Positions 1 through 6,000 of a DNA stretch of 13,056 nt are shown here, piece after piece (position 1 is the first letter of the stretch; the number at the start of each line of letters is the position of its first letter). Made by a program: the position numbers and the translations under genes. This DNA comes from an uncultured Fretibacterium sp. (GTDB lineage: Bacteria; Synergistota; Synergistia; Synergistales; Aminobacteriaceae), in the NCBI RefSeq assembly GCF_938040765.1, contig NZ_CALIAA010000272.1, positions 1 through 13,056 on the forward strand, read 5' to 3'. The notes beneath the pieces are model-generated. The model saw nothing but the letters and a program-made list of their open reading frames with translations, had not been told where the DNA came from and did no database searches.

Positions 1-53
1 TTTGCATACTTCCCTTTGGCAAAATATGCGTTTTTGTTTTAATCAGCGCTTCC
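1..53. other. AT-rich left edge, possible mobile-element end
   Basis: Only 18 of the first 50 bases are G or C, far below the GC-rich genes that follow. No gene is visible here. The stretch abuts a 14-base sequence (42-55) that recurs as its reverse complement at 5928-5941. A base-composition break exactly at a repeated end sequence is what the tip of an insertion sequence or MITE would look like, but the rest would lie outside the window. A short GCATA/TATGC inverted repeat (4-8 and 25-29) is also present. The assignment is speculative. Confidence 0.25.
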
Positions 54-55
54 CT
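42..55 (-). repeat. 14-base repeat copy A (AGGGAAGCGCTGAT)
   Basis: Read on the minus strand this is AGGGAAGCGCTGAT, identical to plus-strand bases 5928-5941. It overlaps the last bases of pcm, so the pcm stop TAG runs straight into the repeat. About 0.3 matches of this length per orientation are expected by chance in 13 kb, so identity alone is not significant. The position at a composition break is what makes it notable. Confidence 0.35.
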
Positions 56-707
56 AAAGCGGCGCCCCCTTGTCGCCCTTTCCCTCCAGCAGAGGGACGA
101 AACGGCAATAATCATACCAGGTATCCGAGTACCCGGCATCCCCCTTGCGGCGCACGAGAAGCCTCTGCCCTCCCGTCATTACATCCTGCGGCACGACCAG
201 GCGCCCTCCCGGCGCCAGTTGGTCCTCCCACGCCGGCTCGACGCGCTCCGAGGCCGCCGTGACGATGACGCGGTCAAAGGGCGCGGCCTCCGCCCAACCC
301 AGACGCCCATCGCCGTGGAAGACCTTCACGCCGAACCCCATGTCGGAAAGGAGCTTCTGCGCCCGCTTCGCCAGGAGATCGACGCGCTCCACCGACCAGA
401 CGTCGAGCCCCATGGAGGCCAGGACCGCGGACTGGTATCCCGATCCGGTCCCGATCTCCAGGACCTTCATTCCCTTTTCCGCCTCCAGAAGCTCCGTCAT
501 CTTCGCCACCATGTAGGGCTGAGAGATCGTCTGCCGTCCCCCTATGGGCAGCGGCCTGTCGATGTAGGCGTCCTCCGCGTAGCGGAACGGGACAAAAAGG
601 TGCCTCGGAAGCGAGGCCATGACCTTCAGGACCTCTTCGTTCCGGATATTCCGGGGGATCAGCTGGGACTCCACCATATCGCGGGCCGCCGAACGCCAAT
701 CCTGCAT
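54..707 (-). CDS. pcm: Protein-L-isoaspartate O-methyltransferase
   Basis: This 217-residue protein is a cytoplasmic SAM-dependent methyltransferase. It methylates L-isoaspartyl residues formed by ageing of Asn and Asp, allowing them to be repaired. The length matches the bacterial Pcm family (about 210 residues). The family hallmark GGRQTISQPYMVAKM lies at residues 57-70 and contains the active-site Ser region. SAM-binding motif I, VLEIGTGSGYQSAVLA, lies at about 82-97, an acidic motif (VWSVERVD) near 103-110, and FDRVIVTAA near 144-152. The start is fixed by a very strong Shine-Dalgarno (GGAGGAGGGAGG) just upstream of ATG at 707. It is the last gene of the minus-strand operon, 48 bases after priA. 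Its stop codon overlaps a 14-base repeat and an AT-rich edge, so the extreme C-terminus could have been altered by an insertion, although the enzyme core is complete. Confidence 0.96.
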   Translation of the reverse strand: MQDWRSAARDMVESQLIPRNIRNEEVLKVMASLPRHLFVPFRYAEDAYIDRPLPIGGRQTISQPYMVAKMTELLEAEKGMKVLEIGTGSGYQSAVLASMGLDVWSVERVDLLAKRAQKLLSDMGFGVKVFHGDGRLGWAEAAPFDRVIVTAASERVEPAWEDQLAPGGRLVVPQDVMTGGQRLLVRRKGDAGYSDTWYDYCRFVPLLEGKGDKGAPL

Positions 708-720
708 CGTCCTCCCTCCT

Positions 721-754
721 CCCGGGGAACGGTCGGGCGCCCCACCGCCCCGGG
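721..754 (-). promoter_or_regulatory. GC-rich hairpin between priA and pcm
   Basis: A perfect 7-base inverted repeat (CCCGGGG at 721-727, CCCCGGG at 748-754) encloses a second stem (GGT-GGG against CCC-ACC, 731-746). It lies between the priA stop (756) and the pcm Shine-Dalgarno, with the 3' arm on the minus strand touching the Shine-Dalgarno tract. There is no T-run, so it is not a standard intrinsic terminator. It is more likely an mRNA-processing, stability or translation-modulating hairpin. No promoter for pcm is apparent. Confidence 0.4.
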
Positions 755-755
755 G

Positions 756-2528
756 TCACTCCGCCCACACGGTCACGGTGGGGAACCCCTCGCGGGAATG
801 CCCGATCCCAAAACGGGGCGCAAGAACCTGCCACAAGGCCTCCGTGGTGGCGGCGCTCACCCAGAGAGGCAGATCGGGCTCCCCCGGGTCCATGACGAAA
901 AAGCCGGCATCCTCCAGGGTGCGGAGGAGTTCCCCGCGGTCCCCGCCCGGGGACGGCTCGATCTGCACCAGCACCCCGAACGGGGGAAGCCCCAGCTCCC
1001 TGCGGTTGTCCAGCTCGTCGCGCCAGAACCCCCCCCAGCCCCGGGCCAGAACATCCCGCCAGACGGCTCCGGAACGGCGGCTCTGGACCAACACGAGGCG
1101 CTCCCTCGCGGCCCTCGCCGGGCGGCCCCGCCAACAGGACTCCCAAAGCATGCTGAAGACCTGGAACCGTGCGCCGTACTCGGGCCTCCGCAGCTCGGCT
1201 TCCAGGTCCAGCCATGCGGTCAGCCCCACGTCCAGCGTGTCGCAGAGCGCCAGAGCGCCGCGCGTCCCCAGGATCAAGGATGCGCCGCTCCCCTTCCCGT
1301 GCCCTGCCGCCTCGCTCGAGAGGACCGGATAACCGCGGATGAGGCGTCCGGCGATCTCGGCCAGGGCCTCGAGGCCGGGCCTTCGCCCCATCCACAGGGC
1401 GCCGCGGCAGACGGAGCAGAGACGTTCGAGGGGCTCTCCGGCGCCGCAGCGGACGCACCGCAGCCCGCCGTTCCCCTCGGCACGCATGATCCCCCCGCAC
1501 CGGGGACACGTCACGGGGTTGCCGCAGTCCGAGCAGTAAACCTCAGCCGCCTCGCCGCGGCGGTCCAGTATCCACAGGGCATTCCGCCCCTCCCCCAGGA
1601 CCGTGCGCGTCCTCTCCAACAGGGACACCGTCAGGGGGAGCGTCCCCTCGACACCCCGTGCCTCCGCAGCGAGAGAGCGGCGCATGTCGGCAAAAACGAG
1701 ACATCGCCGTTCGGGCAGCACGCAGCACTGGGGCGAGGTCCTCAAAAAGGTCTTGGAGGAGGGCATCCTTCCGCCAAGGAACAGCTCCGCTCCCAGCCTG
1801 GCGGCCCGACGCCCCGCCAAGCTGCGGGCCGACACCCGCGGGGGACGCTGAGCGATATAACCGGGATTCGACTCGTCGTCCACAATGATCATCTCCGGTG
1901 CGAGCGGGGCGAAGACCCCTCCCGGCCCTCCGACGACAATGCGGAAAAGCCCCTCCCGAACCTCCCTCCAGGCCCTCCAGAGCCGCTTTCCGCCCGTGGA
2001 AGGCCACAGGAGGGCCTCAGCCCGAATCCTCGGGGGCAGGCGACCGAAAAAGGCCCTGGCCATCCGTCTCTCGGGAAAGAGGAGCAGCGTCCGTCCTCCC
2101 TGTTCCAGCCGCCGCATGTAGAGCTCGGTCCGCACCTCATCCCGTGGATCGAAACAGGAGGACTCCCTCAAAACGGACCCGGACGGCTCCGGCCCGTCCG
2201 CCGAGGGGGCGGGCTCCCCTCTGAGGAGCTCGCCGGGGCAGATCGTCTGCAGGGCCTGGCCGGTTCCGCAGAGAAAGGCCCTCCCCATCCAACGGGCCAG
2301 ATCCCACAGATCGCCCCCCAGGACGTTTCCCTCGTCCAGGAGCTCGGCGACGGTCCTCAGATTCTTCGGCGGCGTTTTCCCCTCCGCGGGGCCCAGCACG
2401 AACCCCACGCGCGTGCCCCGTCCCAGGGGGACCCGCACCCGGGCCCCGGTCGGCAGGGGGCGTTCTGCCGCATAGGTCAGGGGGGTCCACCAGGGGCCGG
2501 GGACGACGACATCGATGCGGCAGTCCAC
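756..2528 (-). CDS. priA: PriA-type primosomal protein with degenerate helicase motifs (probable pseudohelicase)
   Basis: PriA normally restarts stalled replication forks: it binds branched DNA, unwinds with a superfamily-2 helicase core and loads the primosome. This 590-residue protein is short for the family (about 730). Retained are an N-terminal DNA-binding-like domain (1-100), the LLLFPE segment (148-153), the zinc-binding region with eight cysteines (332, 335, 341, 344, 358, 361, 371, 374), and the ELGLPPFG C-terminal signature (511-518). Lost are Walker A (expected GVTGSGKT, here SSCFDPRDEV near 123-132), motif II (DEEH to DDES, 217-220), GTRSA (to GGPGG), motif III (GSATPS to GGRMPS, 252-257) and motif VI (QVAGRAGR to a WESCWRGR-like stretch near 462-469). 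No frameshift or stop interrupts it, so it appears maintained as a non-ATPase protein. The start is GTG, overlapping the coaBC stop by one base (TAGTG). A weak Shine-Dalgarno suggests translational coupling. Confidence 0.9.
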   Translation of the reverse strand: MDCRIDVVVPGPWWTPLTYAAERPLPTGARVRVPLGRGTRVGFVLGPAEGKTPPKNLRTVAELLDEGNVLGGDLWDLARWMGRAFLCGTGQALQTICPGELLRGEPAPSADGPEPSGSVLRESSCFDPRDEVRTELYMRRLEQGGRTLLLFPERRMARAFFGRLPPRIRAEALLWPSTGGKRLWRAWREVREGLFRIVVGGPGGVFAPLAPEMIIVDDESNPGYIAQRPPRVSARSLAGRRAARLGAELFLGGRMPSSKTFLRTSPQCCVLPERRCLVFADMRRSLAAEARGVEGTLPLTVSLLERTRTVLGEGRNALWILDRRGEAAEVYCSDCGNPVTCPRCGGIMRAEGNGGLRCVRCGAGEPLERLCSVCRGALWMGRRPGLEALAEIAGRLIRGYPVLSSEAAGHGKGSGASLILGTRGALALCDTLDVGLTAWLDLEAELRRPEYGARFQVFSMLWESCWRGRPARAARERLVLVQSRRSGAVWRDVLARGWGGFWRDELDNRRELGLPPFGVLVQIEPSPGGDRGELLRTLEDAGFFVMDPGEPDLPLWVSAATTEALWQVLAPRFGIGHSREGFPTVTVWAE

Positions 2529-3742
2529 TAAAACAGGCCCCGTCCGGCAACGAGATCCCAGACCCCGTCGGCAACCTCCTCCTTGCTTCCCGAGAGGACC
2601 GTCTCCTCATCGCGGAAAAGTACGCGCACCGTATTGGTATCCGCCCCGAACCCACACCCGGGCGCCAGCACGTCGTTGGCCACGATCAGGTCCAGGCCCT
2701 TCCGCTCCATCTTCGCGCGCGCGTTCTTCAGGAGGTCGTCGGTCTCCGCCGCGAAGCCGATCAGGACCTGCCCGGGCCTCTTGCGCCGCCCGACCTCCGC
2801 CGCGATGTCCGGGTTCTGCTCGAGCTCGATGGAGACCGTCTCCCGTCCCTCCCGCTTGATCTTGCGGGGGGAGCGGTCCCTTGCGCGATAGTCGCCCACC
2901 GCGGCGGCCTTGACCACGCAGGAGGCCCAATCCGACTCCTCCATGACCGCATCGTACATCTCGAGGGCGGAGACGACGCGGCGAACCTCCAGCCCATGGA
3001 GCGTCCCCGTCCCCTCGACCGGCCCCAGAACCAGCTTCACCTCGGCGCCGCGATACCACGCCGTGCGGGCCATGGAGATACCCATCCGGCCCGTGCTGGG
3101 ATTGGAGAGGTAGCGGACCGGATCGAGGTACTCCCGGGTCGGCCCCGCGGTCACCAGAAGACGGACGCCCTCCATGTCCCGTTTCGGGGCCAGGGCACGG
3201 AACAGCTCCTCCAGGATCAGGTCCGTCTCCGGCAGCCGCCCCTTGCCCTCGTAACCGCAGGCCAGAGCGCCGAAAGCGGGGTCGACCACGCGAACCCCCC
3301 GCTCCGACAGGATGCGCAGGTTCTGCTGCGTCGCGGGATGCTCGAACATGTGCACGTTCATCGCAGGGAACAGAAGGACCGGGCCCCTCGCGGCAAGCAG
3401 GGCCGACGCGATCAGGCTTTCCCCCCTCCCGTGGGCCAGATCCGAAGCGGTATTGGCCGTACAGGGGGCGACGAGGACGACCTCCGCCCAATCAGCCAGC
3501 CGTATATGCGGGATCTCGAACCCCCGTTCGCAGGAGAGGAAATCGTCCTGACGCCAGACCCGGCGCCCCGACAGCGTGGAGAGCGCAAGGGGGCTGACAA
3601 GCCGTTCCGCTGCGCGCGTCATGAGGATCTCCACCTCGCAGTCCAGCCTGACCAGCCGGCTGACCAGCTCCGGGATCTTGTACGCGGCGATGCCCCCCGT
3701 CACGCAGAGCAGAACTCGCCGGGCCCGCTTCCAGGCGATCAT
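2528..3742 (-). CDS. coaBC: Bifunctional phosphopantothenoylcysteine decarboxylase / phosphopantothenate-cysteine ligase
   Basis: CoaBC carries out two consecutive steps from 4'-phosphopantothenate to 4'-phosphopantetheine in coenzyme A synthesis. Using the ATG at 3742 gives 404 residues, close to E. coli Dfp (406). The N-terminal flavin-dependent CoaC domain shows GGIAAYK (16-22), the catalytic His in PHI (His79), PAMN (126-129) and the catalytic Cys in LACGYEGKGR (Cys162). The C-terminal CoaB domain starts near 193 with LLVTAGPTRE, then SNPSTGRMG (213-221), AAVGDY (280-285), a KIK lysine motif (294-296), an IGFAAE segment and FGADTNT. The ATG forms an ATGA overlap with the rpoZ stop, and the protein then begins MIAWKRARRVLLCVTGG, as expected for the family. 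A GTG at 3778 inside rpoZ would add 12 residues and has a reasonable GGAGG upstream, so it cannot be excluded. Confidence 0.95.
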   Translation of the reverse strand: MIAWKRARRVLLCVTGGIAAYKIPELVSRLVRLDCEVEILMTRAAERLVSPLALSTLSGRRVWRQDDFLSCERGFEIPHIRLADWAEVVLVAPCTANTASDLAHGRGESLIASALLAARGPVLLFPAMNVHMFEHPATQQNLRILSERGVRVVDPAFGALACGYEGKGRLPETDLILEELFRALAPKRDMEGVRLLVTAGPTREYLDPVRYLSNPSTGRMGISMARTAWYRGAEVKLVLGPVEGTGTLHGLEVRRVVSALEMYDAVMEESDWASCVVKAAAVGDYRARDRSPRKIKREGRETVSIELEQNPDIAAEVGRRKRPGQVLIGFAAETDDLLKNARAKMERKGLDLIVANDVLAPGCGFGADTNTVRVLFRDEETVLSGSKEEVADGVWDLVAGRGLF

Positions 3743-3969
3743 TCGACGCCCGAGGGCTCGGGGATCCGCTTCGTCCACTCCTCGGGGACCTCCCCCTTCT
3801 CGAACTCCAGCAGGGCCATCGACAGATATTTCTCGTTGATCGAAAGGTCCTCCTCCACCGTTTTATGCTCGCTCAGCCACCGGGCCCTGGCCGCCACCAG
3901 AGCCGTGATCTCGTACTTGTTGTCGGTCCCGCATTTATTCTCGAGCGCGTCGAGGTCGTAAAATTTCAT
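3739..3969 (-). CDS. rpoZ: DNA-directed RNA polymerase omega subunit
   Basis: The 76-residue protein is the small omega subunit, which helps fold and assemble the beta-prime subunit of RNA polymerase. The family core NKYEITALVAARARWL occupies about residues 17-32, and the C-terminal part EKYLSMALLEFEKGEV resembles the second conserved helix and IxxGxI-like end. The length is typical of short omegas (65-90). Position between gmk and coaBC is the standard arrangement in many bacteria and supports the call. ATGA overlaps join it to gmk upstream and to coaBC downstream. A GCGGAG Shine-Dalgarno sits in the last codons of gmk. Confidence 0.9.
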   Translation of the reverse strand: MKFYDLDALENKCGTDNKYEITALVAARARWLSEHKTVEEDLSINEKYLSMALLEFEKGEVPEEWTKRIPEPSGVE

Positions 3970-4553
3970 CTCCGCAACCTGCCTTCCCTGAAATCCATAA
4001 CCATTCTTCTGAGGGCCGTCGAGGCCTCGTCCAGATCGTCGTTCACCAGGACCCGGTCATATTTCGGGGCCTCCTTCAGCTCCCGTCTGGCGCTCTCCAG
4101 CCGGGCCCTGAGCTCCGTCTCCGTCTCGGTATGGCGTCCCCGCAGCCTGCGCTCCAGCTCCTCCTCCGAGGGGGGAAGAACGAAGATCGTGACGGCGTCG
4201 GGGATGAGGGAACGAACCTGCAGGGCCCCCTGGACGTCGATCTCCAGAAGCACGTCCCGCCCCGCGTCCAGCTCGCGCTCGACGTCCTCCCTCAGGGTCC
4301 CGTAGCGGGGGCCTCCATGGACTCTGGCGTACTCCAGAAACCGCCCCTGCTCCACCATCCTCGAAAACTCGTCCTCGGAGACGAAACGGTAGTCCACCCC
4401 TTCGCGGTCCCCGGGCCGGGGAGGGCGCGTCGTGCAGGAGACGGAGTAGGTCAGCCCCTCGATATCCCTCAGCGCCCGGGCGCGCAGCGTCCCCTTGCCC
4501 ACGCCGCTGGGGCCCGAGAGGACAAAAAGCGTTCCCCTTTCCTTTGCCTTCAT
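3966..4553 (-). CDS. gmk: Guanylate kinase
   Basis: This 195-residue cytoplasmic enzyme phosphorylates GMP to GDP with ATP, an essential step of purine nucleotide supply. The P-loop SGPSGVGKGT is at residues 13-22. The GMP-binding stretch SCTTRPPRPGDREGVDYRFV follows, then the conserved region with YGT, LLEIDVQGALQVR, and IFVLPPSEEELERRLRGR of the lid. The length matches the family. The start ATG at 4553 is preceded by GAGG with good spacing. It is 33 bases downstream of yicC and shares four bases with rpoZ. In Firmicutes a small remA (DUF370) gene usually lies between yicC and gmk; the 33-base gap here leaves no room for one. Confidence 0.97.
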   Translation of the reverse strand: MKAKERGTLFVLSGPSGVGKGTLRARALRDIEGLTYSVSCTTRPPRPGDREGVDYRFVSEDEFSRMVEQGRFLEYARVHGGPRYGTLREDVERELDAGRDVLLEIDVQGALQVRSLIPDAVTIFVLPPSEEELERRLRGRHTETETELRARLESARRELKEAPKYDRVLVNDDLDEASTALRRMVMDFREGRLRR

Positions 4554-4586
4554 CGTTCCTCGATCCCTGTCATTTCCAAATTCATC

Positions 4587-5468
4587 TCATTCCACGTTCT
4601 GTATCTGCTCCCGGATCCGCTCGAGGCACGATTTCGCCTCGACGACCCCCCACCGGAACTCGGCGTCCCCCACCTTGGAACCCATCGTGTTGACCTCGCG
4701 GTTCATCTCCTGGATCAGAAAGTCCAGCTTGCGCCCCTCGGACTCCCCGCCTCCGGCCGTCTGGCGGAATTTGGCGATATGAGCGGCGAGGCGCGCCAGC
4801 TCCTCCGAGACGTCCCAGCGATCGGACATGAGGGAGACCTCCTGGGCGAGCCGTCCGTCGTCGATTCCAAGTCCGAAATGCTCCACGACCTTCTCGATTC
4901 GGGTTCTGAGGGCCTCGACGGCCCCATCCGAGGCCGTTTTCCACCGCTCGGCGAGGAACGCCGCGACGGCCTCGAAGGCCCTCAGCTCCTCCTCCACGAC
5001 CGCCAGCAGCTTGGCACCCTCCGAACGCTTCATCTCCATCAGAGAGGCGACGGCCTCGTTCAGCAGCCCGCTCCATGCCTCGGCGTCGAGCTCCGCCCCC
5101 CTCGCGGCGTCGGGCATGTCGCAGACCCCCGGGACGGACAGGAACGCCGTCAGGTCGGAGGGCACCGGAAGCCCCATCCCCTTCGACAACTCCTGAACTT
5201 TTTCGAAGCAGGAGAGGAGGGCCCGCTCGTCCAGCACCGGGCTCCTCGCCCCGGGATTCCAGGCGACATCCGCGGAAAGCCTCACCTTGCCGCGCCTTAT
5301 GGCGGAACGGAGGGAGGCGACCATCCAGCTCTCCAGCGAGGCGAGCTCGCGGGGCAGCCGCACCGAGAAATCCTGATACCGATGGTTGACCGACGTAAGC
5401 TCGAACGTCACGACCCCCCAGGGAAAATCCCGGGAGGAACGGCCAAATCCCGTCATGCTTAAAAACAT
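4587..5468 (-). CDS. yicC: YicC/YloC family endoribonuclease
   Basis: The 293-residue protein matches the YicC family in length and at both ends. It starts with MFLSMTGFGRSS, carries ELTSVNHRYQDFSVRLP in the N-terminal domain, and ends with the DUF1732 signature LDFLIQEMNREVNTMGSK plus the closing REQIQNVE. Members are oligomeric endoribonucleases involved in RNA turnover and stress adaptation. ATG at 5468 has a GGAGG Shine-Dalgarno about 7 bases upstream. A downstream ATG (MTGFGR) is possible, but three extra residues before MTGFGR are usual in the family. It is the first gene of the six-gene minus-strand operon, so the operon promoter must lie within 5469-6000; I could not identify a convincing one. 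Confidence 0.94.
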   Translation of the reverse strand: MFLSMTGFGRSSRDFPWGVVTFELTSVNHRYQDFSVRLPRELASLESWMVASLRSAIRRGKVRLSADVAWNPGARSPVLDERALLSCFEKVQELSKGMGLPVPSDLTAFLSVPGVCDMPDAARGAELDAEAWSGLLNEAVASLMEMKRSEGAKLLAVVEEELRAFEAVAAFLAERWKTASDGAVEALRTRIEKVVEHFGLGIDDGRLAQEVSLMSDRWDVSEELARLAAHIAKFRQTAGGGESEGRKLDFLIQEMNREVNTMGSKVGDAEFRWGVVEAKSCLERIREQIQNVE

Positions 5469-5546
5469 CGCGACCTCCGTCTATCTCTTTCGTCCGAGGA
5501 CGGGATTCCGAAAAAACAAAAGCCAGCCCCCGGGGAAGGGGAACAT

Positions 5547-5561
5547 GGGGGCTTCGCCCCC
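5547..5561. repeat. GGGGGC-TTC-GCCCCC hairpin, copy 1
   Basis: A perfect 6-base stem with a TTC loop. The same core, GGGGGCTTCGCCCC, occurs again at 5747-5760, exactly 200 bases away. The interval contains further inverted repeats, so the two hairpins may bound one repeat unit. A T-run does not follow on either strand, arguing against a standard terminator. Confidence 0.5.
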
Positions 5562-5563
5562 CA

Positions 5564-5640
5564 CGCCGCTATCGTGAGACTGAGCGGCCCGCAAGCGAAG
5601 CGAGCGGCTGCCGGAAGGCTCCCCTCTGGGGATAGCGGCG
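5564..5640. repeat. 10-base inverted repeat enclosing a REP-like element
   Basis: CGCCGCTATC (5564-5573) pairs perfectly with GATAGCGGCG (5631-5640). The loop contains CCGC-AAGCGAAGCGA-GCGG (5589-5607) and ends with a TCCCC-TCT-GGGGA hairpin that shares bases with the right arm. The nested arrangement suggests a structured RNA or dispersed-repeat unit rather than chance GC richness, but only a genome-wide search could show copy number. Confidence 0.4.
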
Positions 5641-5744
5641 GCCCCGGCAAGTTTCTTCCTCAAAAACAGGCAAGCTGGGGTACCACCGGGAGGCTTCACG
5701 GCTCAAATCAACGTTTTCTTTGAAATCGGCTCTGAAAACATCAA

Positions 5745-5763
5745 CAGGGGGCTTCGCCCCTTG
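5745..5763. repeat. CAGGGGGC-TTC-GCCCCTTG hairpin, copy 2
   Basis: An 8-base stem (one G-T pair) with a TTC loop, sharing the core GGGGGCTTCGCCCC with 5547-5560. Like copy 1 it has no clean T-run. The 200-base spacing to copy 1 may mark the two ends of one repeat. Confidence 0.5.
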
Positions 5764-5821
5764 ATACGGGAACGAGCGCGCCCCCTGACGGCCCGCCGCC
5801 CGCGGGTATTCTATCATGAAG

Positions 5822-5896
5822 CCGGCGTCGCGCAGCGCCGGAGGCCCCCGCCGAAAGATCGGGGGCCCGTTCGGAGATACGGGGCTGGCCTCTCCG
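5822..5896. repeat. Three tandem perfect-arm hairpins
   Basis: Three inverted repeats lie almost end to end: CCGGCG/CGCCGG (5822-5827, 5836-5841), GGCCCCCG/CGGGGGCC (5843-5850, 5860-5867) and CGGAGA/TCTCCG (5872-5877, 5891-5896). Loops are 8, 9 and 13 bases. All arms are perfect. No T-run follows on either strand. They sit just upstream of the weak -10-like TAAAAT, so they could be an RNA element, a protein-binding array, or part of a dispersed repeat. Confidence 0.45.
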
Positions 5897-5927
5897 GGGG
5901 ACGGCGGGTAAAATGTAATTCATCCCC

Positions 5928-5941
5928 AGGGAAGCGCTGAT
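5928..5941 (+). repeat. 14-base repeat copy B (AGGGAAGCGCTGAT)
   Basis: This is identical, in inverted orientation, to bases 42-55. It ends a few bases before the first possible start codon of the channel gene (GTG 5947), and 60 bases before the preferred ATG. If copy A is a mobile-element tip, copy B may be a solitary remnant. Chance remains possible. Confidence 0.35.
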
Positions 5942-6000
5942 CATGGGTGCGAGAATGGAAACGGGAACGAGGTTGGACAGATATCATGTGGAGAAACATC

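Larger units (their letters stand above)
5469..6000. other. Divergent, hairpin-rich gene-free region
   Basis: These 532 bases separate the minus-strand yicC operon from the plus-strand channel gene. No open frame here looks like a real protein. The content is a series of GC-rich inverted repeats (listed separately), a CCGC-AAGCGAAGCGA-GCGG element (5589-5607) resembling REP-type sequences, a TCCCC/GGGGA hairpin (5620-5632), and a 10-base inverted repeat CGCCGCTATC/GATAGCGGCG (5564-5573 and 5631-5640). A weak -10-like TAAAAT is at 5909-5914 ahead of the channel gene, without a good -35. Both divergent promoters should be here, but neither is clear. Confidence 0.6.

Noticed and set aside
1..60. 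Terminator for pcm formed by CGCTT/AAGCG around its stop codon
   Set aside because: The stem is only five bases, and on the pcm strand it is followed by A-rich sequence rather than a T-run.
219..2531. 770-residue plus-strand open frame antisense to pcm and priA
   Set aside because: It is a shadow of high-GC genes: Pro, Arg and Gly-rich, no recognisable domain, and the opposite strand encodes clear pcm and priA proteins with ribosome sites.
5469..5580. Promoter for the yicC operon
   Set aside because: No pair of hexamers with acceptable spacing was found on the minus strand; any choice would be guesswork.
5569..5817. 82-residue minus-strand open frame in the hairpin-rich intergenic region
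   Set aside because: It runs through nested inverted repeats, has no ribosome site, and shows no domain. The repeat explanation is better.
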